DNA of 64,000 nt from NCBI GenBank assembly GCA_012103375.1, contig WLWX01000001.1, positions 1,230,501 to 1,294,500 on the forward strand. The letters run 5' to 3'. Every line of letters begins with the position of its first letter. The first letter of the stretch is position 1. Position numbers and translations under genes: made by a program. Below the pieces are notes generated by a model, which ran no database searches, was not told where the DNA came from, and was given only the letters and a program-made list of their open reading frames with translations. Positions 8,565-18,110 of this stretch are shown in pieces. The stretch comes from Paracoccaceae bacterium (lineage in GTDB: Bacteria > Pseudomonadota > Alphaproteobacteria > Rhodobacterales > Rhodobacteraceae).

Positions 8565-9619
8565 GCGGACCGATCATTTCCCTGACCGGGGTGACCAAGC
8601 ACTACGGGGCGTTTCAGGCCCTCCAGCCCACCGATCTGGATATCGAAGCTGGAGAGTTCTTTTCGCTGCTGGGGCCATCTGGTTGCGGCAAGACCACGCT
8701 GCTGCGCACCATTGCGGGGTTCGAAACGCCCTCGGGCGGGGCGGTGCAGATCGACGGCGCGGGTATGGCCGGGGTGCCGCCGAACCGGCGCCCGACGAAC
8801 ATGGTATTCCAAAGCTACGCCATTTTCCCGCATCTGAGCGTGGCCGAAAACGTCGGCTTTGGCCTGCGCCGGTCGACGGACACGAAGGCCCAGAAAGCCG
8901 CGGCCGTGGAAGAGGCGCTGGCCATGGTCGGGCTGGACGGCTACGGCCCGCGCCCGACCCACGCGATGAGCGGCGGCCAACGTCAACGAGTCGCGCTGGC
9001 CCGCGCGCTGATCCTGAAACCCAAGGTGCTGCTGCTGGACGAACCGCTGAGCGCGCTGGACAAGAAGCTGCGCGAACAGATGCAGGGCGAATTGCGGCGT
9101 CTTCAGCGCCAAGTCGGGATCACTTTTATTCTGGTCACCCACGATCAGGAAGAAGCGCTGATCATGTCCGACCGGATCGCGGTGATGTTCGAAGGACGGA
9201 TCGCGCAACTGGCCACGCCCGAGGTGCTGTACCGCCAGCCAAACACCCGGCAGGTGGCGGATTTCATAGGCGTGATGAATTTCCTGCCCGCCCAGGTTCG
9301 CGGCGGCCAGGCCGAGATTGCCGGTCTGGGCCGGGTCGATCTGATCGATCAGGACGACGGCGCCGTCGTGGTTGGCCTGCGGCCCGAAACGTTGCAGGTG
9401 CTTTATGATGACGCAGACGCACCTGGCCGGGTGTCTGAAGGTGACGTGGTCGAAGTGACCTATTACGGCGACATGACCTATTACGATGTGCGCTTTGACG
9501 GCGCGGAAACGCCGGTCACGATCTCAATGAAAAACCTTGCCGGGCGCACGGTTCTGGACCGCGGCGCACGGGCGCGGGTTGGCTGGGACCCTCGCGCGCT
9601 GGTGGTGTTCAGAGATTGA
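8561..9619 (+). CDS. ABC transporter ATP-binding protein, PotA-like
   Basis: ATPase that energises the two preceding permeases. Walker A GPSGCGKTT lies at residues 38-46, the Q-loop follows, the signature is MSGGQ near 135, Walker B ends in LLLDEP near 158 and the H-loop is THDQEEAL. A C-terminal TOBE domain (about 270-350) is typical of PotA/CysA-type subunits. The start is GTG at 8561, overlapping the upstream stop (GTGA), with GGAGG at 8550 as ribosome site. The 352-residue length is normal. No solute-binding protein gene lies in the window. Confidence 0.93.
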   Translation: MSGPIISLTGVTKHYGAFQALQPTDLDIEAGEFFSLLGPSGCGKTTLLRTIAGFETPSGGAVQIDGAGMAGVPPNRRPTNMVFQSYAIFPHLSVAENVGFGLRRSTDTKAQKAAAVEEALAMVGLDGYGPRPTHAMSGGQRQRVALARALILKPKVLLLDEPLSALDKKLREQMQGELRRLQRQVGITFILVTHDQEEALIMSDRIAVMFEGRIAQLATPEVLYRQPNTRQVADFIGVMNFLPAQVRGGQAEIAGLGRVDLIDQDDGAVVVGLRPETLQVLYDDADAPGRVSEGDVVEVTYYGDMTYYDVRFDGAETPVTISMKNLAGRTVLDRGARARVGWDPRALVVFRD

Positions 9620-9644
9620 GGGCGGGGCAAGAAGTACCTTTAGC

Positions 9645-10010
9645 TCAGTCGCACCTGCCAGGTGCAACGAGTATGTAGGAAATGCGACCGCTTTCATGCG
9701 TGCGCTCCTCGATACAAGCGGTCTGAACCACAGTTTGGGCCAGCACCATTGAACGGGTTCTGACCGTCGCGCGGCGATTGTCCGGCAGTGCAACAAAAAA
9801 ATTCCAGCTCGACCCGGTGTCTGTGCCAGTGTCGAATGATGAAAGAACCGGTGCCGTGAAATGCCCGTTGACGTCGTAGGGGTCAGGGCGTGCAAACCAT
9901 AGGTATGCGCCTGCGATAAGGAGTGAGCCAGCGGCGACGCCTAACATCCAGCCATGTTCCAGCCAGATATACTGGTATCGCGGTGGCAGATGTCGCAGAA
10001 ACCTATTCAT
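9645..10010 (-). CDS. Small single-span membrane protein, unknown function
   Basis: A 121-residue protein I do not recognise. It has a short basic N-terminus, one strong membrane helix (about residues 22-41, WMLGVAAGSLLIAGAYLWFA) and an outside domain with two cysteines. Its ATG lies inside the last codons of the TetR gene (8-base overlap), so it is the third gene of ppk2-tetR-this and is probably made together with them. Function cannot be inferred beyond membrane association. Confidence 0.65.
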   Translation of the reverse strand: MNRFLRHLPPRYQYIWLEHGWMLGVAAGSLLIAGAYLWFARPDPYDVNGHFTAPVLSSFDTGTDTGSSWNFFVALPDNRRATVRTRSMVLAQTVVQTACIEERTHESGRISYILVAPGRCD

Positions 10011-10620
10011 CCGGCTTGATCAGCCCCAGCCCACGCAGGTAAATCCCGATGCCGGTTTCCAGCAGATCCTCGGGCTGGAACGGGCTTTTGGTGCCGGGGG
10101 CGCCGCGGGCGAACAACTCGACGACGCCGTGGCTCAGCGCCCAGATATGGGCCGAGAACATTTGCGGCGGCGGGCGCTTTTCCGGAGGGATGTGTTCGCT
10201 GAGGTCGGTGGCGGCCTTTTCCAGCACGCCGAGCGCGCGGTTCGCGACGGCGGCCAATTCGGGTGAGCGGTTGATCGAAATCCCGCTTTCAAACATCGCG
10301 ACGTAATGGCCGGGGTACTTGCGTGCGAAGGCCAGATAGGCGCGGCCCGTCGCCTCGAACGCGGCCAGGGCCGAGGGCTGGCCGCCCGCATAGGCGTATT
10401 CCATCAGGTCGCCGAACACCTCGTACCCTTCGCGTGCGGCTTCGGCGATCAGATCATCGCGCCCCTCAAAATGGCGATAGACGGCCGCCGGGGTCACGCC
10501 AGCCTGCTTTGCGGCCTCGGACAGGGTAAAGCCTGTCGGGCCTTTCGCCTCGATCAGTTGCAGCGCGCCTTCGACCAGCGCCGCCTTGAGGTTGCCGTGA
10601 TGATAGCCGCGTTTAGGCAT
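10003..10620 (-). CDS. TetR/AcrR family transcriptional regulator
   Basis: A 205-residue repressor-type regulator. The N-terminal helix-turn-helix is clear ([20 protein letters not shown], about residues 30-50), followed by [10 protein letters not shown], typical of the WHG/TetR_C group. The start at ATG 10620 is chosen because it gives [11 protein letters not shown], the common start of this subfamily, and overlaps the ppk2 stop by 8 bases. The C-terminal ligand domain is all-helical. Its target is unknown; it may regulate its own operon. Confidence 0.9.
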   Translation of the reverse strand: MPKRGYHHGNLKAALVEGALQLIEAKGPTGFTLSEAAKQAGVTPAAVYRHFEGRDDLIAEAAREGYEVFGDLMEYAYAGGQPSALAAFEATGRAYLAFARKYPGHYVAMFESGISINRSPELAAVANRALGVLEKAATDLSEHIPPEKRPPPQMFSAHIWALSHGVVELFARGAPGTKSPFQPEDLLETGIGIYLRGLGLIKPDE

Positions 10621-11476
10621 GCCAGATGTCCGGACCCGCCGCGATACCGGGATCGGCCGGGCCAACATCGGACTGATGCGCATAATCGACGCGGTTCAGC
10701 ACATGACGGATCGCGGCCAGCCGGGCGCGTTTCTTGTCATCAGAGCGTACCACGGTCCAGGGCGCATCCGCTGTGTGGCTGGCTTCGAATGTTTCGGCAA
10801 TCGCATCGGTATAGGCATCCCATCTGGACAATCCCTTGACGTCGATACTGCTGAGTTTCCATTGCTTCAGCGGATCTTTCTCGCGGGCAAGGAAGCGGCG
10901 CAATTGTTCGCCCCGGCTGACGTTCAGCCAGAATTTGACCAGCGTGATCCCATCGTTGATCAACATCCGCTCAAAATCGGGCACCTGTTGGAAGAACCGC
11001 CTGCGCTGATCGTCTGTGCAGAAACCGAAGACCTTTTCGACCACACCGCGATTGTACCAGCTGCGGTCGAACAGAACGATTTCACCGTCGGTTGGCAACT
11101 GGCGGATGTAGCGCTGAAAATACCACTCTCCCATTTCGCGGTCGCTGGGTTTGGACAGGGCCACCGTGCGCACGATGCGCGGGTTCAGGTTTTCGCGAAA
11201 CCGCTTGATCGTGCCGCCTTTTCCGGCGGCGTCGCGCCCCTCGAACACCACGACCATGCGTTTTCCGGTCTGGTGCACATCGGCTTGCAGGCGAACAAGC
11301 TCGTGCTGGAGCGTCGCCATATCCGCCTCATACACCTTGCGCTTCATGCGCGTGGGATACGGGAATTCTGCGGCGAGTATGTCGGCCTTGCCGGCCTTGG
11401 CGATCTGCTGGCGCAGGGCTGGCGGAGCCTCGGTTTCATAAAACTTGCTGATGGCGCCATCAAAGGGCAAGGGCAT
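10613..11476 (-). CDS. ppk2: Polyphosphate kinase 2 (class I PPK2)
   Basis: Transfers phosphate between polyphosphate and nucleotides. Walker A is [10 protein letters not shown] (79-88), the lid region starts near [13 protein letters not shown], and Walker B is [16 protein letters not shown] (137-152), all diagnostic of PPK2. With 287 residues it is a single-domain enzyme. ATG 11476 is chosen over in-frame upstream starts because homologues begin shortly before the conserved domain. The downstream TetR gene overlaps its end by 8 bases, an unusual pairing that may tie polyphosphate use to a regulator. Confidence 0.94.
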   Translation of the reverse strand: MPLPFDGAISKFYETEAPPALRQQIAKAGKADILAAEFPYPTRMKRKVYEADMATLQHELVRLQADVHQTGKRMVVVFEGRDAAGKGGTIKRFRENLNPRIVRTVALSKPSDREMGEWYFQRYIRQLPTDGEIVLFDRSWYNRGVVEKVFGFCTDDQRRRFFQQVPDFERMLINDGITLVKFWLNVSRGEQLRRFLAREKDPLKQWKLSSIDVKGLSRWDAYTDAIAETFEASHTADAPWTVVRSDDKKRARLAAIRHVLNRVDYAHQSDVGPADPGIAAGPDIWHA

Positions 11477-11528
11477 GGCGGGTGATCCCGAATTGTTTAT
11501 TCGTTTAACATCTAAGCATTGCGCGGGA

Positions 11529-12533
11529 TCAGCGCAAACCCGCACGTGTCGCGGCGCGGTGGATTGCGGCAATGACGGTTTCCGGGTCGGCATGATGCGG
11601 CATGTGGCCCACACCGTCCAGCACGGTCAGATTGGCGCTTGCGACGCGGGCAGCCATCGCTTCTGCGTGAATGTCGCGGTAGACGATGGTGTCGGCGCTG
11701 CCGTGGATGACCTCGATCGGCAAGGTCAGGTCCGGATAGCGCGGGGCCATGGCGCGGACATGGGCCAGCAACGCTTTTACCTGCTGGGCATTGGCGCGCT
11801 GACTGGCCGCACGGATTGTCAGTTCGGGCCCGAAATAGGCGCGATACCCCACCGGCACCGGATTGGGCGCAAAGACATTGGCCAGCCCCTGCTGGATCAG
11901 CTTTTCGGTCGCGAATGCGCTGACCAGAGGCGGCAGGATCACCCCGCCGATGGCCGAGCCATTGACGTCATAGGTCCAGTCCAGCCCGGTGTCCCAGGGG
12001 TGGCTGACCCCGGCGAGGGTTACCAGCGCCGCCGGATCATAGTTCAGCGCCCAGGCCATCGCCACCGCCCCGCCAAAGGAATGGCCGACAATGATCGGGT
12101 TTTTGACGCCCAGTTGCAGGCCCGCTTCGTGAAGCATGGCGGCCTGTGCCTCGGGGCCTTCGCCGCGCGCGGCCAGCCCGCCGTAACCGCGCAGCCGGTC
12201 GGTATAGCCATGCCCGGGCCGGTCGAACGCAATGACACGGTAATCGTCGGCCAGCCGGTTCAGCAGATCAATGGAATAATCACGCAAGTTACCGCCCGCG
12301 CCATGAATCAGGATCAGATCAGGGCCACTGCCGCGCACGACGGCGTGCACGCGCTCTCCTCCCGCCAGGGTTACAAACTGACCCACCGGCGGGAAACCGG
12401 CCAGATTTCCCGCCTCTCGCGCATCGGCGCGCCGGTCGGTCCAGATGGCGGCGACTGCGATCAGCAGCGCCAGGATGCCAAGGCTAAGCGCCAATCTTCG
12501 CCAGATCGAACGGTGTGGTCTGATAGATGTCAT
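11529..12533 (-). CDS. Membrane-anchored alpha/beta-fold hydrolase
   Basis: A 334-residue serine hydrolase with an N-terminal membrane helix (about 13-31), so it is probably anchored facing the periplasm. The oxyanion motif LIHGAGG is at 75-81, the nucleophile elbow is GHSFGG with Ser152, and the catalytic His is in GHMPHHAD near the C-terminus. Substrate is unknown. From ATG 12533 it overlaps the end of metA by 50 bases; a later TTG near 12494 would shorten the overlap but cut into the helix. Confidence 0.85.
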   Translation of the reverse strand: MTSIRPHRSIWRRLALSLGILALLIAVAAIWTDRRADAREAGNLAGFPPVGQFVTLAGGERVHAVVRGSGPDLILIHGAGGNLRDYSIDLLNRLADDYRVIAFDRPGHGYTDRLRGYGGLAARGEGPEAQAAMLHEAGLQLGVKNPIIVGHSFGGAVAMAWALNYDPAALVTLAGVSHPWDTGLDWTYDVNGSAIGGVILPPLVSAFATEKLIQQGLANVFAPNPVPVGYRAYFGPELTIRAASQRANAQQVKALLAHVRAMAPRYPDLTLPIEVIHGSADTIVYRDIHAEAMAARVASANLTVLDGVGHMPHHADPETVIAAIHRAATRAGLR

Positions 12534-13398
12534 TGATCCAGTTCCCGTACAAAAGATGCCCATGCCCGCGCCACCGGTTCAGCGGCGGCTGTTTTGGATC
12601 ATCTAGGGGATAATAGTTACAAGGCACGTTGATCGGTGTGCCCGCGTCCACATCGCGGTCGTATTCTTCTTTCAGCGTCCCGCTGTCATATTCGAAGTGG
12701 TTGAAAATATAGAGGGCGCGTTTGTCCGCATCCTGCACCAGACACGGCCCCACCTGGTCCGAGGTCATAAGCGTCGTCAACCCGGCCGCGTCCAGCTCAG
12801 CCCGGCGCATCTCGGTCCAGCGGCTGACCGGGATCACGCAGTCGTCCGAGAAGCCGCGCAGATAGGGGCTGTCGGGGACCACGACATCGTGGCGGAAACA
12901 GCCGAAGGCCTTGGCATCCAGCATGTGTTTTTTGACGCCGTGGAAGTGCCACGCCATCGCCATCCCGCCCCAGCAGACGCCGAAGGTGGAATGCACGTTG
13001 GTCTGGGTCCAGTCCATGACGCGGCGCAGCTCGTCCCAATAGGTGACTTCTTCAAACGGCAGATGTTCGATCGGCGCGCCGGTGATGATCAACCCGTCGA
13101 AATACTCGCCCTGAACCTCTTCAAAGGGGCGATAGAAGGCGTCCATATGCTCGCTGGCGGTGTTGCGGGTGACATGTTCGCTCATCCGGATCAGGGTCAA
13201 TTCGATCTGCAATGGCGTCGCGCCGATCAGTCGGGCGAACTGCGTCTCGGTCTGGATTTTCTTCGGCATCAGGTTGAGGAGGCCAATGCGAAGCGGCCGG
13301 ATATCCTGCCGCGCCGCCGCGCTATCGGACATGACCATGACGCCTTCGTGGCTGAGCACGTCAAAGGCAGGCAGGTCCGAAGGCAGTTTGATGGGCAT
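12484..13398 (-). CDS. metA: Homoserine O-acyltransferase MetA (predicted acetyl-CoA specific)
   Basis: First committed step of methionine synthesis: acylates homoserine. The nucleophile is Cys142 in VCWGG, in a class-I-amidotransferase-like fold, and the length of 304 residues is normal. Residue 111 is Glu (GAPIEH). In the characterised Bacillus cereus MetA, Glu111 gives acetyl-CoA specificity, whereas succinyl-CoA enzymes such as E. coli have Gly there. So this is probably a homoserine O-acetyltransferase despite its MetA name. ATG 13398 is chosen because homologues start MPIKxP. The leader to the next gene is only 46 bases and holds no recognisable riboswitch. Confidence 0.94.
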   Translation of the reverse strand: MPIKLPSDLPAFDVLSHEGVMVMSDSAAARQDIRPLRIGLLNLMPKKIQTETQFARLIGATPLQIELTLIRMSEHVTRNTASEHMDAFYRPFEEVQGEYFDGLIITGAPIEHLPFEEVTYWDELRRVMDWTQTNVHSTFGVCWGGMAMAWHFHGVKKHMLDAKAFGCFRHDVVVPDSPYLRGFSDDCVIPVSRWTEMRRAELDAAGLTTLMTSDQVGPCLVQDADKRALYIFNHFEYDSGTLKEEYDRDVDAGTPINVPCNYYPLDDPKQPPLNRWRGHGHLLYGNWINDIYQTTPFDLAKIGA

Positions 13399-13444
13399 GG
13401 GATATTCCGGTTGGGTCAGAAGGGGTGAGATAGGGCAGAGGGGG

Positions 13445-14302
13445 TCAGCCCTCAAGAGCGCGCATCATAAGCGCATCGAAATCCGCTGCATCGCGCACTT
13501 GTGCGATGTCGCTGGCGGCCACGGTCACACCCCAGTTCTTGGCAATCGCACCATAGCGTGGCTGGCGGTGGACCATGGCGCGGGCATAGGTCCAGCGGAT
13601 GAAGGCGTCCGGGTCGATGGCGTAATCGGGCTGGCCGGTTTCGGCCAGATAGGCGGCCCAGCTCTGGTCGAGGAAATCGGGCGCATAGCACATAGGTTTG
13701 GGCGCACGATCAAAGCGGCGGATCAGTTCTTCGGTGTGCGCCTCGCTGCCTTCGATCCAGACCGGAAGCAGATGTTGGCTTAGCGTTGAAAGGATCGGGT
13801 CTGACGGGTCGTGGGGGTCCACAACTTCACAGAATGATCCCGAACTGTCGCAGACGAAATTGTCATAGCCATACAAGGCCTTGGCCCTCGCGATGAAATG
13901 GCCGGTATCCAGCAGCGCGGATTGCTCAGCCTCGGCATGCAGCGCCTGTCGCCTCCGGTATTCCTCAATCGGGACGCCGCCTTTGCCCGGATCGCCCGGT
14001 TTGCCCATATAGCTGGACAGCGGCGCAAGGTTTTCGAACGTAATGTTGCTGGCGATATAGATGCTGTCGGTGCGCAAAAGCTGGGCCAGGAATGGCACCT
14101 TCATCGCTTCGGCCTTGGCATTGTCGGCAATATGCTCACCCAGATACCGCGTGCCGATGCGGTAATCGACGCTATAGTGAAACCAGTCATCCGTGGCGCG
14201 CAACAGGTCCGAGACATGGGTTTTCCCAAGCCCCGACATGCCGAACAACAGCACGCGTTTGGCCGGCGCGTCGGCCCAGTCTTTGGCAGAGGTATAAAGC
14301 AT
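13445..14302 (-). CDS. P-loop ATPase/kinase-like protein, unknown substrate
   Basis: A 285-residue protein with an N-terminal Walker A motif GMSGLGKT (21-28), followed by a small-molecule-kinase-like helical region and a middle part rich in aromatic and acidic residues. It resembles conserved Rhodobacterales ATPases of unknown role. It is the first gene of the long minus-strand run ending at 9645 and stands 46 bases upstream of metA. An alternative ATG at 14335 would add 11 residues. The family is recognisable only as a P-loop NTPase. Confidence 0.75.
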   Translation of the reverse strand: MLYTSAKDWADAPAKRVLLFGMSGLGKTHVSDLLRATDDWFHYSVDYRIGTRYLGEHIADNAKAEAMKVPFLAQLLRTDSIYIASNITFENLAPLSSYMGKPGDPGKGGVPIEEYRRRQALHAEAEQSALLDTGHFIARAKALYGYDNFVCDSSGSFCEVVDPHDPSDPILSTLSQHLLPVWIEGSEAHTEELIRRFDRAPKPMCYAPDFLDQSWAAYLAETGQPDYAIDPDAFIRWTYARAMVHRQPRYGAIAKNWGVTVAASDIAQVRDAADFDALMMRALEG

Positions 14303-14552
14303 TGGCGGGCCTTTGCGAATTGGTCGCGCCTTCATAGCTCAGGTCGCGGGCCGATGAAAACGGGCTTGGCGGTACAATCGACATGGCAGTTGGCGGATTG
14401 GCACTGGCCTACGCTGGTGAATTGTCATCGAATGGCGGCGCTGGCCGCGCGGATCTGCGCGACAGGAATGCTTCTGCTGTCGTCCCGGCAAGCGTCGGGG
14501 GCAGCGCATTTTCCCGATACCGCCGGGCCGCGAAACCCCTTAGACACCCCAC

Positions 14553-15599
14553 ATGCCCCGCAACTTCCCAACCCTGTCGAGCTTGCTTGACCACGGCGTC
14601 GATACGCTGATCGACGTGCGATCCCCGGCCGAGTTTGCCGAAGATCACATTCCCGGCGCGATCAACCTTCCCGCGCTGTCCAACGATCAGCGCGCGCGGG
14701 TCGGGACGATTTATACTCAGGACAGCCCGTTCAACGCCCGCAAGATCGGCGCGGCCCTGGTGGCGCGCAACGTGGCCGCGCATCTGGAGGGGGCCCTGGC
14801 GGACAAGGACGGCAGCTGGCAGCCGCTGGTCTATTGCTGGCGCGGCGGGCAGCGCAGCGGCTCTTTCGCGTCGATCCTGACCCAGATCGGCTGGCGGGCC
14901 GAGATGGTGGCAGGCGGCTATCAGACCTGGCGGAGGCTGGTGGTTGATGCGTTATACAAGGCCGATTGGCCGACCCGCGTGATCCTGCTGGACGGCAATA
15001 CCGGCACCGCAAAGACCGAGGTTTTGGCCCTGCTGGCCGCGCGCGGTATTCAGACGATTGATCTGGAAGGGCTGGCCGGTCATCGCGGATCGGTCTTCGG
15101 GGCCACGGGTGAACAGCCCGATCAGAAGGCATTCGAGTCGGCATTGGCCAGTGCCATGGCCCGGCTGGCGGCCGACAGACCGCTGGTGGTCGAAGCGGAA
15201 AGTTCAAAGATCGGCGCGCGGTTGGTCCCGCCCAGCCTTTGGGCGGCGATGCGGGGCGCGCCGCGTTTACGGATCGAGGCTCCGGTGGCGGCGCGGGCGG
15301 CCTATCTGACGCGGGCCTACGGGGATATCATCGCGGATCGCGCCGCGCTGGACGCCGCGATCAGCAATCTGAAACGCCTGGCCGGTGGCGCAGCAGTGGC
15401 GCGCTGGCAAGGGCTGGCTGCAGCGGCCGAGTTCCAGGCGCTGGCCGCAGAACTGATCGCGCAGCACTACGATCCGCGTTATGCCCGTGGTGCCGCGCGC
15501 AATGCAGATACGGCTGCGGTGTTTGAAACCGAGACGCTGGATGACGCCGCACTGGAACAGCTGGCAGATCAGATTGCTGCGAAAGTGGCCGCGTTTTGA
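14553..15599 (+). CDS. mnmH: tRNA 2-selenouridine synthase MnmH (SelU/YbbB)
   Basis: Replaces sulfur by selenium in the wobble (mnm5)s2U of some tRNAs, using selenophosphate, through a geranylated intermediate. The N-terminal rhodanese domain carries the catalytic cysteine in YCWRGGQRS (Cys95), and the C-terminal P-loop domain has GNTGTAKT (148-155) with HRGSVFG downstream. The 348-residue length is right. It faces selD, whose product supplies the selenophosphate, across a 351-base gap. Confidence 0.96.
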   Translation: MPRNFPTLSSLLDHGVDTLIDVRSPAEFAEDHIPGAINLPALSNDQRARVGTIYTQDSPFNARKIGAALVARNVAAHLEGALADKDGSWQPLVYCWRGGQRSGSFASILTQIGWRAEMVAGGYQTWRRLVVDALYKADWPTRVILLDGNTGTAKTEVLALLAARGIQTIDLEGLAGHRGSVFGATGEQPDQKAFESALASAMARLAADRPLVVEAESSKIGARLVPPSLWAAMRGAPRLRIEAPVAARAAYLTRAYGDIIADRAALDAAISNLKRLAGGAAVARWQGLAAAAEFQALAAELIAQHYDPRYARGAARNADTAAVFETETLDDAALEQLADQIAAKVAAF

Positions 15600-15612
15600 A
15601 GCGTCATCGCCT

Positions 15613-15862
15613 TAATCTGCAACGATGTCCAAAGACGAACGCCAACCCCAAGCAGGGCGCGCGCCGGACCGGCGGGCGGGCGTAGCAACGGTGCATAGGC
15701 ATGATTTATGGCGGGGTGTTAGCCGTCAACTATCCCGGATGTGCCACCCTCGAACCGACGCCAGACCGGTGGGGCCGGTCCGGCGTGCGCCCTGCGCCTG
15801 CGGCGCGCTCCGGGCGCAGGTAATTCCAGTGGCGATTCAGATATTTGGGATGGCGCATTGAA
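15613..15862 (+). repeat. Dispersed intergenic repeat A (long form)
   Basis: Full-length copy of an intergenic repeat seen again, inverted, at 26091 and 62524 and, shortened, at 53411. Shared blocks are GCAGGGCGCGCGCC, an ATGATTTATGG block, GTCAACTATCCCGG and GACCGGTGGGGCCGGTC, ending in a GC hairpin (CGCCTGCGGCGCG). It fills most of the 351-base mnmH-selD gap. It has no coding content and may act as a bidirectional terminator between convergent genes. Confidence 0.75.
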
Positions 15863-15950
15863 CGTCGTGCTGGGCCTTGCCAGTGTCTGTGAACGAACGC
15901 TGCCGAATTTCGCGTCTTCTTGCGCGCAAGCGCGGTCCAGGCGCCGTGGC

Positions 15951-18047
15951 TCAGCACACCTGCACAGCAGCATCCCCCGCAACCACGCTGCCGATGCGGT
16001 GGCCTGTCGTCCCAAGCGCCTCTAACATCGCGTCGGCCTGATCCGGCGGCACGGCGGCCAGCAACCCTCCGGCGGTTTGTGGGTCGAACAGCAGGTCGGC
16101 GCGCGGGTCCTTGGGCAAGGACATGTCGGCTGCGACCGCCATGTTCTCTGGCCATAGGGTCGAGCGGACGTGCCGCGCCGCCAGGTCCGCCGCGCCGTCA
16201 AGGAACGGGATCGCGTCCAGCGTGAGTTCGGCCCCCACGTCCGAGGCGCGGCACATGTTCATCAAATGCCCGGCAAGCCCAAAGCCGGTCACATCGGTCA
16301 TCGCGTTTGCGCCCCGCAAGACCGCCGCCGCCGCGTTCTGGTCCTGCGCCATCGAGGCCAGCGCCGCCGCCACATCGTCGCCCCGCGCCAGGCCGCGCAT
16401 CGCGCCTGCCAGCAGCACTCCGGTGCCGATGGGTTTCGTCAGGATCAGAACATCGCCAGCGCGCGCGCCTGCCAGCGTGATCGGCGCAACCTTCAGCAGG
16501 CCGGTCACGGTAAATCCAATCGTCAGGCCCTCACCCAGAGAGCTATGCCCGCCTGCAATCGCGGCCCCGGCCTTGGCAAATTCCGCGCCCGCCGCGCCCA
16601 TGATCTCGGCCAGCCAGTCCGCCTGCATCGAGGGGGCCATCCGGGGCAGGATCACGCTGGCCAGCGCGGCCTGCGGCGCGGCCCCCATCGCCCAGATATC
16701 GCCAAGCGCGTGGATGGCGGCGATCCGGGCCATCAGATGCGGATCATCGGTAACCGCGCTCAGATGATCGGTGCTGATGACCTGGCGCGCCCCGCCGATC
16801 TGCAACACCGCCGCGTCATCGCCCGCCAGATTGGTCACATCGTCCCGCAGGACCGTTGCAAGACCGCTTAGCGCCTGGTCCAGCGCACCCTGGGCCACCT
16901 TGGCCCCGCAGCCGGTACACAGCATCGGATCGTCGCTGTCCCCCACTGCGGGCGGGTGGTTCAGCCGATCCATGAAGCGCCGGTCGATCCGATCTTTCCA
17001 GTGCCAGACCCACGGCCCCAGCACCGTCCGTCCCCATTTCGCAGCCACAGCACTGCGCCCCCCCAGCGAAATCAGCTTGAGGTAGCGCCGCTGCGGCGTG
17101 AAGCTGCGCATCGCTGCGCCGCTTACCGCCGCGCGCAGGTTGTTATGGAGCACCGGCGCTTGCCGTACCGCGAAGACTCCGGCCCTGGGGCGCGGCGCAT
17201 GGGCCATATGGGCACAATCCCCGGCGGCGAAGATTGCCGGATCGCTGGTCTGCAATGTGGGTGTCACGCGCAGGCTGCCATCATCGTGCAGGTCCAGCCC
17301 GGTTTCGGCCAGCCAGCTGGCCTGCAAGGCCTGCGCGGCGCCGACAGTGAACACCGACGCGATCCGGCGGCCATCCGACAGGATCACGGCGTCGCGGGTG
17401 ACCTGCGACGCCTCGGCCTTTTCGATCAGGGTGATGCCCAGAGAGGTCATTCGGGTCAGAATGGCCGGGCGCTGGGGCAGGGCGGCAAGCGCGCGATCCC
17501 GCTCGACCACGGTGATACCGTTGCCGGTGCCGCGCGCGTGGGCCATGGCCATGGCAAGCTCGCATCCTCCGACGCCGCCGCCCAGAACGGCGATGGGCAG
17601 ATCACGCGCCACAGCGTCCCAGGCATCGGCGAACCGCTCGAGCGGTTTTGCCGAAATCGCGAAGTCATCAAACCCCGGCACATCGGACGGGCCCGAGCGA
17701 ATGCCGACATTGACGGATGCCACGTCAAATCGAAGCGATCGCCCCCCCGCCAGCCCGATCCGCCGCGCGGCAAGGTCGATCGAGGTGGCGCGGTCCAGAA
17801 TAATCCGCGCCCCGGCAAAACGGCACAGCCGCATCAGGTCGATCTGCAAGGCATCCCGCGTGTAATGCCCGGCGACAAATCCCGGCAGCATCCCGGTATA
17901 GGGCGCACTGGCCCCGGGATTGATCAGCGTCAGCCGCGCGCCGGGCAGCGGATCCATCCCCCATTTGCGCAAAACCAGCGCATGCGAATGCCCACCCCCG
18001 ACCAGCACGACCTCATGTGTTAGGGGTGCGGGGGCGGTCATGCGCAT
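15951..18047 (-). CDS. selD: Selenide, water dikinase SelD fused to an FAD-dependent oxidoreductase
   Basis: A 698-residue two-domain enzyme. Residues about 10-350 form an NDH-2-like pyridine-nucleotide-disulfide flavoprotein (dinucleotide motifs GGGHSHA 17-23 and GGGVGG 156-161, FAD motif AIFAAGDCAH near 271). Residues about 370-698 are SelD, which makes selenophosphate from selenide and ATP. The catalytic pair fits Cys380 and Lys383 in CTGCGAKV. The flavin domain is thought to deliver reduced selenium. No SelA, SelB or tRNA-Sec gene is in the window, so the likely consumer here is MnmH. It ends a tight minus-strand run starting at 21612. Confidence 0.95.
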   Translation of the reverse strand: MRMTAPAPLTHEVVLVGGGHSHALVLRKWGMDPLPGARLTLINPGASAPYTGMLPGFVAGHYTRDALQIDLMRLCRFAGARIILDRATSIDLAARRIGLAGGRSLRFDVASVNVGIRSGPSDVPGFDDFAISAKPLERFADAWDAVARDLPIAVLGGGVGGCELAMAMAHARGTGNGITVVERDRALAALPQRPAILTRMTSLGITLIEKAEASQVTRDAVILSDGRRIASVFTVGAAQALQASWLAETGLDLHDDGSLRVTPTLQTSDPAIFAAGDCAHMAHAPRPRAGVFAVRQAPVLHNNLRAAVSGAAMRSFTPQRRYLKLISLGGRSAVAAKWGRTVLGPWVWHWKDRIDRRFMDRLNHPPAVGDSDDPMLCTGCGAKVAQGALDQALSGLATVLRDDVTNLAGDDAAVLQIGGARQVISTDHLSAVTDDPHLMARIAAIHALGDIWAMGAAPQAALASVILPRMAPSMQADWLAEIMGAAGAEFAKAGAAIAGGHSSLGEGLTIGFTVTGLLKVAPITLAGARAGDVLILTKPIGTGVLLAGAMRGLARGDDVAAALASMAQDQNAAAAVLRGANAMTDVTGFGLAGHLMNMCRASDVGAELTLDAIPFLDGAADLAARHVRSTLWPENMAVAADMSLPKDPRADLLFDPQTAGGLLAAVPPDQADAMLEALGTTGHRIGSVVAGDAAVQVC

Positions 18048-18110
18048 GGGCGCGCCGGGGTGTGTGGCGAAATTCTCATCTGCATGGGGTGGCCGCTTGT
18101 CCCGCCAAGG

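Noticed and set aside
13399-13444. SAM-II riboswitch before metA, common in alphaproteobacteria
   Set aside because: The spacer is only 46 bases and shows no pairing pattern of that riboswitch.
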